Of a stretch of 58,974 bases of DNA, positions 33,332 to 42,938 are shown one piece after another (the stretch's first letter is position 1; every line of letters begins with the position of its first letter). Source of the DNA: Pigoraptor chileana (taxonomy: Eukaryota > Opisthokonta > Filasterea); contig CALSCR010001384.1 in assembly GCA_943704495.1 (NCBI GenBank), positions 1 to 58,974 on the forward strand, given 5' to 3'. Made by a program: the position numbers and the translations under genes. The notes beneath the pieces are model-generated. The model saw only the letters and a list, made by a program, of their open reading frames with translations, had not been told where the DNA came from and did not search any database.

Positions 33332-34915
33332 CGACACCCGACGCCCGGGAGTGACCTCATGGCTGCAATGAGCGCGGCCCTAGACATCACGCACGAGGCG
33401 CCCACCTCCGCACCACCGAAACGTAAGGCTTCCGATGCAGATCTTGACGATCATGCGTCGGCCGTCGCATCGAAGCAGAGACGGGTGTCAACGGCGACAC
33501 CGGGAGGAGCGGCCGCCGCAGTGGTCGCAAAGGAGGCGACGCGCCCGCCCGTTCCGTGCAAGTTTTATATGGAAGGTGCTTGCCACAGAGGCTCCTCCTG
33601 CACATTCTCCCATGACTTCGTCCCGACAAAGAAGGCCGAGGTGTGCAAATTTTTCCGCGGCGGAAGCTGTCTGAAGGGGGAACTGTGCATCTTTTCGCAC
33701 GATCTCGGCGGTGTTCCGTGCAAGTACTTAAACACGAAAGGCTACTGCTCGGCGGGCGCGGCGTGCCGGTTCTCGCACGCTCCGCTCAGCGACGAACAAA
33801 AGGCTGCTTTTCTTCGCGAGCTGGAGCTTCCGCAGGGCGTGTCTGCTGGCGCTGGCGAGGGTGTTGTGGCCGAAGGTGCGTCTGTTGTCAGCGCAGCTCT
33901 GCAGCCTCCAACGGTAGCCAACCCGTTTGCCGCCGCAAGTGCGATACTTTTGGGGGACGATCAGGACAACACACCCGATCCATTTGCACCGCTGCCTCAC
34001 GTGGTCGACACCCCCGCCGCCGCCGTTAGCACTGTTCCGCAGTCACCAATGCTGGAAAATGCTTCCCCGGCTGTCAATGTGTCTGGTTATCGCGGTTTCC
34101 TTCCAACTCGAGCGGCAGTTACGACCTTACCTGCGCGCTCTGCACCGTTTTCGTTTGCTCGCGCCGAACCTACAGTTAAAAGTGTGCCCAGCTCTCTGGG
34201 GGCACTATCGTCGACGACTACTACTGCCGGTGTGAAGACTGAGGCTGCATTTGAAGACCCGTTTGGCTTTCGCAGTGCGGATGGCGACGACGATGGCAAT
34301 GCATATGCTGTGTTTGGTGGAGGATTTTCCAATACTCACTCCATGCCTGCAGTGCCTATGCCTGCAGTGCCTATGCCTGTTGTACCTGCTGTACCTGCGA
34401 CTCCTTCGGTCGCTGCCGAGGTACATAGTGCGCCAGTTTGGTCCGCACCTGCATCAGCCCGTGTGCAGAGCCTTCCTTCGGTGCCCATCGGCGCATCCGG
34501 CAATCCCTCGCCGCCTGCCATTCCATTCCATGGTTTATTCGCACAAGCCGCTCACAGCAGCACGTTCCCAGCATCAACACCGCCGGTTCCATCGACTGCG
34601 ATGCCGAGCAGCGGTCCGCTATCCGCGATGCACGATCGCGCGTCACTCGCAGCGCCCACTGGCATTCTCACTCCGCCTGGACGCGACGTGCAGCCTCTCT
34701 CCGATCCGCCCATTGTGGGTGCGTTGGCTGCAGGCGGAGTGCAATCAGGAAGGTTGTCTATGGACGGGTCTCTGGGTGGTGCGCCTTCTGCATCGACCCC
34801 CGCAACAACGGCAATCGTGTCACCGCAAAAGCCTCCGGCCCCGCCAAAGCCATTCACCGTCCGACCAAAGGTGAATGTCGTCGACTGTTTCAAGGACTTT
34901 GATCCCGACTTGTAA
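32366..34915 (+). CDS. Triple CCCH zinc-finger protein, ZC3H4/6/8-like
   Basis: Single exon, 849 aa. Three tandem C-x8-C-x5-C-x3-H-type fingers at about 393-473: CKFYMEGACHRGSSCTFSH, CKFFRGGSCLKGELCIFSH, CKYLNTKGYCSAGAACRFSH. Their spacing and the CKFF, then PCKYLNTKGYC order resemble the animal ZC3H4/ZC3H6/ZC3H8 and Suppressor-of-sable group, nuclear RNA-binding proteins that restrain or terminate transcripts; I infer an RNA-binding role. The N-terminal third has a strongly basic Lys/Arg cluster (about 110-125, KKKKKKRPRGKAK) that could be a nuclear signal. Gln runs occupy 275-323 in two blocks. The C-terminal half is Ala/Pro/Ser-rich and includes a MPAVP MPAVP MPVVP repeat (about 660-674). 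The last residues VNVVDCFKDFDPDL form an acidic short motif. Confidence 0.88.
33208..33336. repeat. CAA/CAG-rich polyglutamine tract in the CCCH gene
   Basis: Two blocks of mixed CAA/CAG codons separated by a KRKPTP spacer. It is in frame and coding. Confidence 0.95.
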
Positions 34916-35574
34916 CCCACATCGGAAATACTGTGACCGCCGCTCCCTTTCTTGGCGAAGCGGGTAGTGCGGTCACTCCCGTAATGCAATTGCAGTTTAT
35001 AAAAGGGCTTACTTTACGTTGGCCACTGTACAACATTGACAAATGGAGGCGATGTAGAAAAATAAAATAAAAATTTTGCGGCCCGGAATAATATTTCCGA
35101 ATTCCCCCGTGGGAATTTTTCGGGCTTTTCCGCGACAGTTTTTCCCACGGTTTCCTACAAAGATCACGTGACATGCGGACAGCGTGCTTTTTTTTTGTTG
35201 TGGACACGAGAGTCTGTGAGTGCAGTAGTGACTGCTTTTGTGAGCGGTAGAGTTTGCCGCTGGGAGATTTTTCCCACTCTTTCAATGTTACACAAACTAT
35301 TAAGATAGAAGCATTCAACATGTAAATACCCCTATCATAGTCGTTTGAAGCTGTCGAATCGATACACATCGCAGCCGATCCGTGTTGGTATTTGTTTATC
35401 CTTGTTTTTCGGCCCTGCATTCCAACGTCCCGCCATTGGCTTCGGCGTGATTATTCGTTTAAGTTTGTCTGGCATCATCATACACACCAAGTCACATTCC
35501 ACGTGGTGAAGGCAAGCAAACACACAGAGTGCCGATAGTTGCGCTGTCGCAGGGGCGCGCCACCTAGTGCTGTC
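34916..35574. other. Intergenic region with TTTCCCAC repeats and a CACGTG box
   Basis: 659 bp. It holds a GGAATAATATTTCC near-palindrome at about 35083, CCGTGGGAA at about 35106 and its inverse TTCCCACGG at about 35143, a third TTTTTCCCAC at about 35266, and CACGTG at 35165-35170. No gene seen; possibly the promoter of the LRR gene. Confidence 0.4.
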
Positions 35575-36747
35575 ATGGCGCCGACAAGCATCCTCGGGTT
35601 TGTGCGCGGCGCCGATCTCTCAGGAAATGCGTTCGAGGCAAAGTGCGTTCCGGAACGCATCAAGGAGATGAGCAATCTGTTCTGGATCAAGCTCAACAAA
35701 ACTGGCCTGCAGAAATTGCCCGAGGACATCACGGATTTGTCTCGCCTGGTGTGTTGATCTGTCGTCCGTCGCCTCGACTGCCGCATGGCTCTCCTGATGC
35801 ACTTTTGTTCCTTCTTGTCAGTTTTTTCGACTCTTTGCTTTTGCCATTAACCGAGCCGTATTACTTTCCTTTAATCAAGTGTCTGATCGCTTTGTATTTT
35901 TTTGTGCGTACCCATTTATTTTTTGGCACATGCATTTTTGCAGGAGCAACTTTCAATCGCAAGCAACGGAATCGATGAGATCGAGTCGTCGGTTGGCAAA
36001 TTGGTTCGCCTTCAAATGCTGTCTGCACGGAAGAACAAGCTCACAACAGACAAGATTGCACCGGAGCTCTTCTCGATCGAGGAACTTACAACGCTCGTGA
36101 GTGCGCGTTGTTTGCTGCTTTATACAATTTTTGTTTCTCGCATCGTCGTTGGGGTATGCTTCATCGAGTGTTCTCGTCTTGATGCCCAAACCCACTTCGT
36201 TAAATTGCTTTTGAAAATACTTTTTGGGTCTGTGATTACCCCCTCCATCACTTGTAGAGACATGCACACAGAGATAAATGCACACATGGACACACTAGAT
36301 CCATATGCACACAACACAAGACATACAGACGGCACTCCATGTATTTTTCCTCTTCTTCTGAGTCCTCATACTCCTTTCTCCTTCAACGACCTTGCCTCAT
36401 ACGAGCAGGATTTCAGCCACAACGATCTTGTCGAGCTCCCTGTGGAAATTGCAGATGCGCGGCACCTGCAGATTCTCTCTGTGGGACACAACCGCCTCAC
36501 GCAGTTGCCTGGACAGATGTTTGTCAATTGCACGGAGATCCACCATCTTGACCTCTCGCACAACAAGATTGATACGATTCCTCCTCAGCTGCGCCGACTT
36601 ACGCGCCTCGAAACGCTGCTGCTGGGATCGAATCCGCTGGGGCCGTCCAATTTGCGGAGCGTGTTTGCGCTGACTGCTCTCCAGGTTTGTTCGTCTGCTC
36701 TTTACTGTGCGTCTATTTTGTTGGTGTTTTTGTTTCTTGTTTGTTAG
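35575..36747 (+). CDS. Flightless-I-like LRR protein, apparently truncated
   Basis: Exons 35575-35748, 35944-36096 and 36409 onward. The first 201 residues match the N-terminus of Flightless-I: ILGFVRGADLSGNAF, then WIKLNKTGLQKLPEDI, DFSHNDLVELPVEIA, LDLSHNKIDTIPPQLRRL and LLLGSNPLGPSNLRSV. These are about six leucine-rich repeats, which in Flightless-I bind partners such as LRRFIPs. Animal Flightless-I continues with about ten more LRRs and six gelsolin-like repeats. I find neither before the next gene at 37710. Two readings are possible: (a) the frame runs through an apparent donor after LTALQ at 36684 and ends at 36747, adding a 20-residue hydrophobic tail (VCSSALYCASILLVFLFLVC); (b) this is a fragment whose 3' exons are lost. 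A degenerate exon-like stretch near 37130-37230 (LPTWLPPLS) hints at (b). Confidence 0.7.
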
Positions 36748-36848
36748 CGAGTGTCAGTCTTGTTCCTTGACCGCCTTGTTAGACGGAGATGCGTGGGATT
36801 AGTCGTTGTCTTGCAATGGAATCCACAACACAGAGAGATGGAGAGAAA

Positions 36849-36898
36849 TATAGTCTAGCCGTGCCCATGGACTCCACAAGAGAGAGAGAGAGAGAGAC
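36849..36898 (+). repeat. Dispersed ~50-bp repeat, copy E (tail half) with (AG)n
   Basis: Plus strand: CTAGCCGTGCCCATGGACTC, then CACAAGAGAGAG. The tail half and AG tail match copy C closely. It is the only copy whose orientation opposes the rule, but it lies outside a confirmed intron. Confidence 0.5.
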
Positions 36899-36960
36899 CT
36901 TAGTTCCTTGTGTTTGCCCTAGGCGTTAGCCCATCGACTCTGGCATTGGGTTTAGGTTTC

Positions 36961-36993
<33 letters not shown>

Positions 36994-37041
36994 TAGAGAA
37001 CAGAAAAGCAGATGTTTAACCCTTACCCATGATCATGATGA

Positions 37042-37045
<4 letters not shown>

Positions 37046-37116
<71 letters not shown>

Positions 37117-37133
37117 CGCACACACACACGCAC
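37046..37133. repeat. Long (CA)n microsatellite
   Basis: About 34 uninterrupted CA units, then an interrupted continuation. Confidence 0.97.
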
Positions 37134-37709
37134 GCTCTCGCACGACCTCCACACTCAACTGCCGACATGGCTTCCGCCACTCTCATTGTACGGCACGCAT
37201 CACACAACCTCCCGACGTGTCCGCATGCAACCTAAGTGCAGCCAGCTACCTCCCAAAATCATCACGGAAGATTCATTAATTAGGAACCTTTTTCACGCTA
37301 TGAAACTCCATTCCTGAATACGACTCCATTGTTGCACCGCATACATTGCATACCTCGGAAAAGGAGGACTCATCAACAGGAAACGTACTCTAACAATTCA
37401 CGCGCAACACAAAACACCACCGCAGGAACAAAGGGGACCATTGATACCCCTAAGAAGTGACTGAATTGAGCTGCAACGCAGTCCTTCACCCCGAAGAAGC
37501 AATTTGGATCTGCCTCGTGTTTATCCACTGTCTCGCGCTCCCAAGGCAGCGAGGCTTCTTCAAATTCCGGCAACTGCTCGCGCTGCTGAGTCACCATTGC
37601 GCCTGTCGCGTACCGTGCCAAGAGACATCCACTTGCGCATCCCCGCTTACAAGAGGCGTACGGAGGGAGCCTTGCTTCAGCGTTACGACCGTCGCATCCA
37701 CTCTTAAAG

Positions 37710-38834
37710 ATGATGCACTTTCCGCAGTCAATGCCTTATGGCAATCCGTCGTCTGCGTTCTGGCCCACTTCGCAACACTACGCAAGTCACTACTTTGCGC
37801 CTATTCCAACCGCACCCATGAACTTCAACGGAAACAACGCCGACGCGGACGCCTACTCGGCGCTCCTCCAACTGGCCACCCAACAGCCACAACTGCAGCA
37901 GATACAACCTGCACACGCATCGGCAATGACCAACAGCGCCCCGCACAACAGCGTCCAGTATCACGGCGGGATGGTCGCCGCGGTCGCCGTTCAGCAGCCC
38001 TCCCACCAGATGGCGTCGATGCCCGCGCGCAAGCGTTCTGCTTCACCGGGGAGCAGCGCTGGCTCACTCAGCCCCTCGCCGCACCCCGCGTCCGAGGACA
38101 GCGGTATCTCAAGCCCGAAGGCTGACGACCTGAAGTCGCTCAGCGGAGAGTCGTCGACGTCGAACAGTGTCCCCAAGAAGAACCGCGTCAAGCGACCGAT
38201 GAATTCATTTATGATATTCGGACAGAAACACCGCGCATCGCTCCAGAAGATGCACCCTGGGAAGGACAACAAGGCAATCAGCAAGATGCTGGGCGACATG
38301 TGGTTCTCACTCGGTGAGGCCGAGCGGAAGAGCTACGCGGATGCCTCACGTGACCTTGCCGAGGAGCACAAGAAGCTGCATCCCGAATGGAAATTCAAGC
38401 GAAACATCAAGAAGAGCAAGGGGGCACGTGCCCACGCGACCCATCCGAGTGCCAACGCAGCAAACATTGCGCGCACAATTGCCGCCGCCGAGTCACATCG
38501 CTTCCCTGGGTATCGCCCCGTCCCCTGCCACGCAAGCGTGAATGGTCCCTTTGTCGACGGTTCACATCAGCAGCAACAGCAACAACAACAGGCCTTCCAA
38601 CAACACCGCGCGTTGTACGAACCCCAGACCCACTACTACGCCCCGCCCCCGCAGGCACCGGCGCACGTGGGGCAGTTCATGATGCCGCCGTCGCCGCATA
38701 TGCCCACTCGTATGGCATCTCCCGCGATCAGCACGGGCGGAGTGCAGGGCGCACAAAGCACACAACAGCAGCCGCCGGTGCATCCTCCTCTTCACCAGCG
38801 CATTTGGTCAATGGCGGACATTATTTCCACGTAA
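37710..38834 (+). CDS. HMG-box transcription factor, Capicua/BBX-like box
   Basis: Single exon, 374 aa. One HMG box at about 156-232: KKNRVKRPMNSFMIFGQKHR, then HPGKDNKAISKMLGDMWFSL and HKKLHPEWKF. HMG boxes of this sequence-specific type bend DNA in the minor groove. The DN before the conserved AISK, and the HPEWK end, resemble Capicua/BBX (HP-DNR-SKILG, HPDWK) more than SOX or TCF. The rest is low complexity: a Gln/Asn-rich N-terminus, a Ser/Pro-rich stretch with an RKRSASP phosphosite-like motif at about 109-115, a run of eight Gln (about 287-294), and a Pro/Gln C-terminus. No other domain is visible. Assignment within the HMG superfamily is tentative. Two consecutive ATGs open the frame and the first is used. 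Confidence 0.88.
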   Translation: MMHFPQSMPYGNPSSAFWPTSQHYASHYFAPIPTAPMNFNGNNADADAYSALLQLATQQPQLQQIQPAHASAMTNSAPHNSVQYHGGMVAAVAVQQPSHQMASMPARKRSASPGSSAGSLSPSPHPASEDSGISSPKADDLKSLSGESSTSNSVPKKNRVKRPMNSFMIFGQKHRASLQKMHPGKDNKAISKMLGDMWFSLGEAERKSYADASRDLAEEHKKLHPEWKFKRNIKKSKGARAHATHPSANAANIARTIAAAESHRFPGYRPVPCHASVNGPFVDGSHQQQQQQQQAFQQHRALYEPQTHYYAPPPQAPAHVGQFMMPPSPHMPTRMASPAISTGGVQGAQSTQQQPPVHPPLHQRIWSMADIIST

Positions 38835-39363
38835 ATATGCCATATCCGTGCTGTGCGTGCGCTTGTGTGTGGGTGTTTGCTTGTCTGTCGTTGCTTGCGT
38901 ATGCTGCGTTGTCTGTGCTTTTGCGTATGTCCTTGTAATTGCGTTGTTCGTTTTTTCATTTTTATTTTGCCGATGCTATTTTCTTATTGTGTCTCTCGGA
39001 ACCTTGTTTGATGGCGTTCTGTGTATCTGCGCATCTGTCTGTATTGTATTATTTCTACCGCTGTTGCGCTGTCGGTTCCCAGAGCTTGTAAATATCAGAT
39101 CCTTGAATCAAATTTAACTGCATAGTACGCTGCAGTGGGTACAATTTTTTTTTACTGAAGTCTAGTTGTCAAGTCAACAAAGCACTCAGCGTCAAAAGGC
39201 CTGTCAATATTTAGGGGAAATATTGAGTTGTGTCTGCAGCAGCTGATAACTCGCGGTAAACAGGGAAACCTGTCACACACGCAACACACCACATACACAC
39301 ACGGAAACGCACACATTAATAACGTAACATGCCCATTGCTCCGCATTCACAAAACAATGCACT
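38835..39363. other. Intergenic region between convergent HMG and TMEM135 genes
   Basis: 529 bp, T-rich, with no recognisable gene or repeat. Confidence 0.5.
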
Positions 39364-41520
39364 TTACGCGCGTTTTGCTTTGGCGGCGGCCGTTTCGCGC
39401 GCTAACCGATACGAGTCATAGCCGAGAAAGTCAAGGTGGTCACGCTTCAGCAAGCTAAAACGCCCGGTCGAAGCACTCATCAGGAATTCCCAATAGGATT
39501 TGCGAACGTTGTGTGGTTCGAACATGGACGCATGAAAGAGGATCGAGCATGCGACAGAGAACAGGAGGAGATCGCCGTAGTAGTGCCTTCGCACGGTGCC
39601 CTTCTCCGCAGCGCCGTAGTATGCCGCCTCACAGGCCTTTGACACCAGCCACATTGACAGCTCGTGGTTTGGTGCGAGAAGCGTCGCCCACCCGACGACG
39701 AACCCAGCAATGGCGTGGTGGCGTCCGCGCTCACACCCGGTCACGTGACGCATGCCGCACACCAGGGCACGGTATCCGCCAACCATGACCCCGAGAAACG
39801 CACCCGTCAGGAGGTTCTTCTTCCCGAAGGCGTCTGCAACAGCCTTTCGCGGCCGCCCACGAACAAGTCCCGAGATGAGCGCGACGGTGAATTTGGCAGC
39901 AAATCCAAAACCAAACGACCTCGCGAGACCCGCTAGTGCATACGCAAGACAATTGCGACGGTGCGGGCACGTAGTATGGCGGGGCTGTTCTGCTGAGAGT
40001 GTGTCTTTAATGTCCCTGGGGACGAGCTGGAGGAAGCGTGCGCTGAGCAGTGCAACGAGGGCGTTGCCACGTGACTTCTTTCGCTTGTCGTCAGCAGTGT
40101 GGGGCACTCCTGGCACATGGGGCGTCTCGGTCCCCGTCGACAGCGGCGCCTCCGCAGCGCCCTCGGATCCCTCCGCACGCTTCCCCTTGTCCACACCGCC
40201 GGGAGCCGCATGACCCTCCTTTGCGCCGGCGTTGTCTGTGGACGTCAGCTGCTCTTCCTTGCCAAACAGGAAGGTGAGGAGTCCACCGGCGCCACTGCCT
40301 ATATGGTCGGGCTTCTTGGCGTGAAAGTACAATAGCGTTGCAAGCGAGGACGCGACAATAACGCCGTCCATGTGCTGCCGTCGTCGCACGAGGCCACGTG
40401 ACACAAGCATGTTGACGACGGCAGACGCGGCATGGTTGGCGCAGTAAAGCGCGAGTTCGGCGCGGCGATTTTTGCGCTCGATGAGAAGGGAGGAGAAGCT
40501 CGCAAGGAATCCGGGAACAAAGCCGTTTGTCGGAACGTAATTTGCACCAAGCAGATTCCTAAGCACAGTGGTGGCGACGGCGTGCCAAGGAGTGGCGATG
40601 CATAACGGGCCGTGACGTCGTGAGGTGTGTGCGTGTGTGTGTATGAGTGTGTGTGTGTGTATGGGCAATTGTGTCATACGGCATGTAGGATACCAAGTCA
40701 GTGGCGTATATTACCCCATGAACGCATAAAGACAGTTATAAGACAGCAGTAACTTTCGGAGAGATTTCATCAAGCAAATTCGAGTGTATATAGCGCATAT
40801 ACCCAAGGGATCGTGCATTATTACTTGCAAAGTTTTCGTGACACGTGCGACTGTGCATACTACGTCTTTAAAAGGATACACAGCTGTGAATCGCAATGCA
40901 GAGATTTGCTTTAATCGCCTGCTTTTGCTTTCGGAAAATAAATAAGTTGGTAAGCCATCACAAATAAGCCCACCTGAAGACACAAAAATACAAGCAGAAG
41001 CTCGTCGCGAACGTCGCGATGAACGCGGCGGATCGACCAGTGTCAGGGAGCGTGCGCAGAGCAAGGCTGGAGAGGCCCTTGCGCTGGTACAAAAGCGCGG
41101 GAATCTGCGTCAAGATGGAAAACCGATTAGGATTGTGTAATGCTGCGGCAATACTAACACACCCGCCTCTTCAATTTGTGAAAGGGTCGCCCATCACTGC
41201 CCCACATCGCTCCCCACACACAAGGCATAGCGCAACACCAGTGATGATGTCAAAGGCGCGATGCAAATCAAAGTGGCAAGCCCAAACGAAGATGATGCAG
41301 CACTCACAAAGAACAGCGGCGCATACAACTTGAAGGCGGCGAGGAAGGCTTTCAACCAGAGGTCAAAGTACATAGTCCTGTGGTCGGCGTTCCAGGGATG
41401 CCCGTGAGCAGAGCACGGAACACTCCGGTAAAATGCAAGTGCGCTGGCGTACATTTCCGGCGACAGTCCAGATGCGCCGATATCCACTTGCGATGGACAG
41501 CATTTTGACTGACCCGTCAT
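39364..41520 (-). CDS. TMEM135-family membrane protein
   Basis: Three coding exons, 41308-41520, 40974-41104 and 39364-40558; 512 aa, phases 0 and 2. TMEM135 is a multi-pass membrane protein of mitochondria, peroxisomes and lipid droplets linked to mitochondrial fission. Seen: an N-terminal Cys/His-rich segment (CCPSQ, then CSAHGHPW), LAAFKLYAPLFF, IPALLYQRKGL, SSLLIERKNRRAELALYCAN, and the C-terminal signature CPHRRNCLAYALAGLARSF, AIAGFVVGWATLLAP, ELSMWLVSKACEAAYYGA and EPHNVRKSYWEFL. A 70-residue Lys/Glu/Thr-rich loop near 215-285 is extra relative to animals. Reading the last exon upstream gives poly-His/Thr from a CA tract. I reject that because a CTTAG acceptor restores the family sequence FRNLLGANYVP in phase. 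Two CACGTG boxes lie 260-300 bp upstream. Confidence 0.9.
40681..40722 (+). repeat. Dispersed ~50-bp repeat, copy G (TMEM135 intron 2)
   Basis: Plus strand: CATGTAGGATACCAAGTCAG, then TGGCGTA and CCCATGAAC. Head strong, middle shortened. Opposite to the transcript as written, like the other intronic copies. Confidence 0.6.
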
Positions 41521-42101
41521 TCTTTTGTGAAGCTCAAGCCTATGTGGGTGTGTTTGCGTTGCTTTTGTGTGAGCAGGTAGTAAGGGGACCCTGCTGCACT
41601 CCGCTCATAAGGCAGTCGTCGGATGACGCCGGGGACAGGCCAAAGGTTATGAGCTCTCCCCCATGTAATAAGTTTGGTATTGCACCGTCTTTAACCTCAA
41701 AAGGCCGCTTCTCCTGTGTGCGTTTTCAAGGCGTATTACGGGCAGTGAGGTAAATTGATCCATTCATTGGGGCCGTCGCACGTGACCATTGATCCCGTCG
41801 GAACCTTCAAGTCACGTGGACATCGGAACTGAGTCTGTCTGAGTGGTTGTAACCGGCCAAGGGTCTTTTGGTTGTAACCGGATGTTGATCACGTCACATA
41901 CGGGAGCCTTCTGATGGCATTGCGTAACACCCACGCCGCCTGACGTGTAATATTTCATGCCGCGTTCGTTTGTCCGCAGTACTTGTTCGACTGAAGGTGG
42001 CCCTTGAAAACAAAGCCAGTAACCGCCCCAAACAATTTTGCAAAATCTTGTGTAACAACAGTTGTATTGTACTGAAGAGTGGTGATGAGCAGAAAAGGAA
42101 G

Positions 42102-42149
<48 letters not shown>

Positions 42150-42491
42150 TCTGAAACGATTTCTGCTGTTTCCGAAGGAGAGAATGACACAGACGAGTGG
42201 CCCGAAAGTGTGTATGCGTCTATGCATACGGAGGAACGAATTTGGTGTTGTTGGGTCAAATGTATGCGTCATGTAAATGTCCAAGTAAGATTCGCTCTCG
42301 GAAATTTCATCTGCATCAGCTCAATATGTCTGAGGTCGACATGGCAAGTATATCTCGAAGGGATTCGCTCTTGCTACGGAGTTCGAACGAAAAAACAAAA
42401 GGTTACCAGAATGGTTCGGTGGTTCACGTAGAATTCAGTTTGTTACTACTATGCAAGCAGAGCAGTGTCGTTATCGTTGACTCGGCGGTAC
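41521..42491. promoter_or_regulatory. TMEM135 upstream region and dynamin-like 3' region
   Basis: CACGTG at 41779-41784 and 41813-41818 and a repeated GTTGTAACCGG (near 41849 and 41871) lie upstream of TMEM135. (TG)n occupies 42104-42149. A possible last exon of the dynamin-like gene lies at 41894-42071. Confidence 0.45.
42104..42149. repeat. (TG)n microsatellite
   Basis: About 22 units, downstream of the dynamin-like stop codon. Confidence 0.95.
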
Positions 42492-42900
42492 TCACCTGGC
42501 CATATCAATCACGTACTTCACGCTTTCGATTCGCTCTTTTGCGAGCGTGCGGCGCTGTGAGACCTCTTGCGTCTCCAACGTCAGATGTTTGATTATGTCG
42601 TCACGTTCCTTGGTGACCATCGCATCAAGGGCGCTTTTCACTTCCATTTCGAGACGAACGACAAGGTGGTCGCGCAGCATCATAGGAACCAAATCCACGA
42701 CCCTCTTCAGCATCACCTTACAGTAGGCCTGCATGTTGATCTGAGTGTCCCCAGACATACATCATTTGTGTGGAATATAGAAGAGCCGGGAGTTGTTCAG
42801 GTTAGCTGGTAGACTCAATCTGTGCGGCCGCGTATCGGCCGGGCATTCCTGTTCAGTGACATACATCGGAACGGCGGACAATGCCGGCCGCGTAAATATG

Positions 42901-42938
<38 letters not shown>

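Larger units (their letters stand above)
36748..37709. other. Region between LRR fragment and HMG gene
   Basis: 962 bp with one repeat copy (36849-36898), (TG)n/(AG)n at about 36961-36995, a long (CA)n at 37046-37113, and possible decayed LRR coding sequence near 37130-37230. No intact gene. Confidence 0.45.

Noticed and set aside
40559-40677. Upstream reading of the last TMEM135 exon giving an MTQLPIHTHTLIHTHAHTS N-terminus
   Set aside because: It reads a CA repeat. A CTTAG acceptor at 40559-40560 joins in phase to family-conserved exons upstream, so this is intron.
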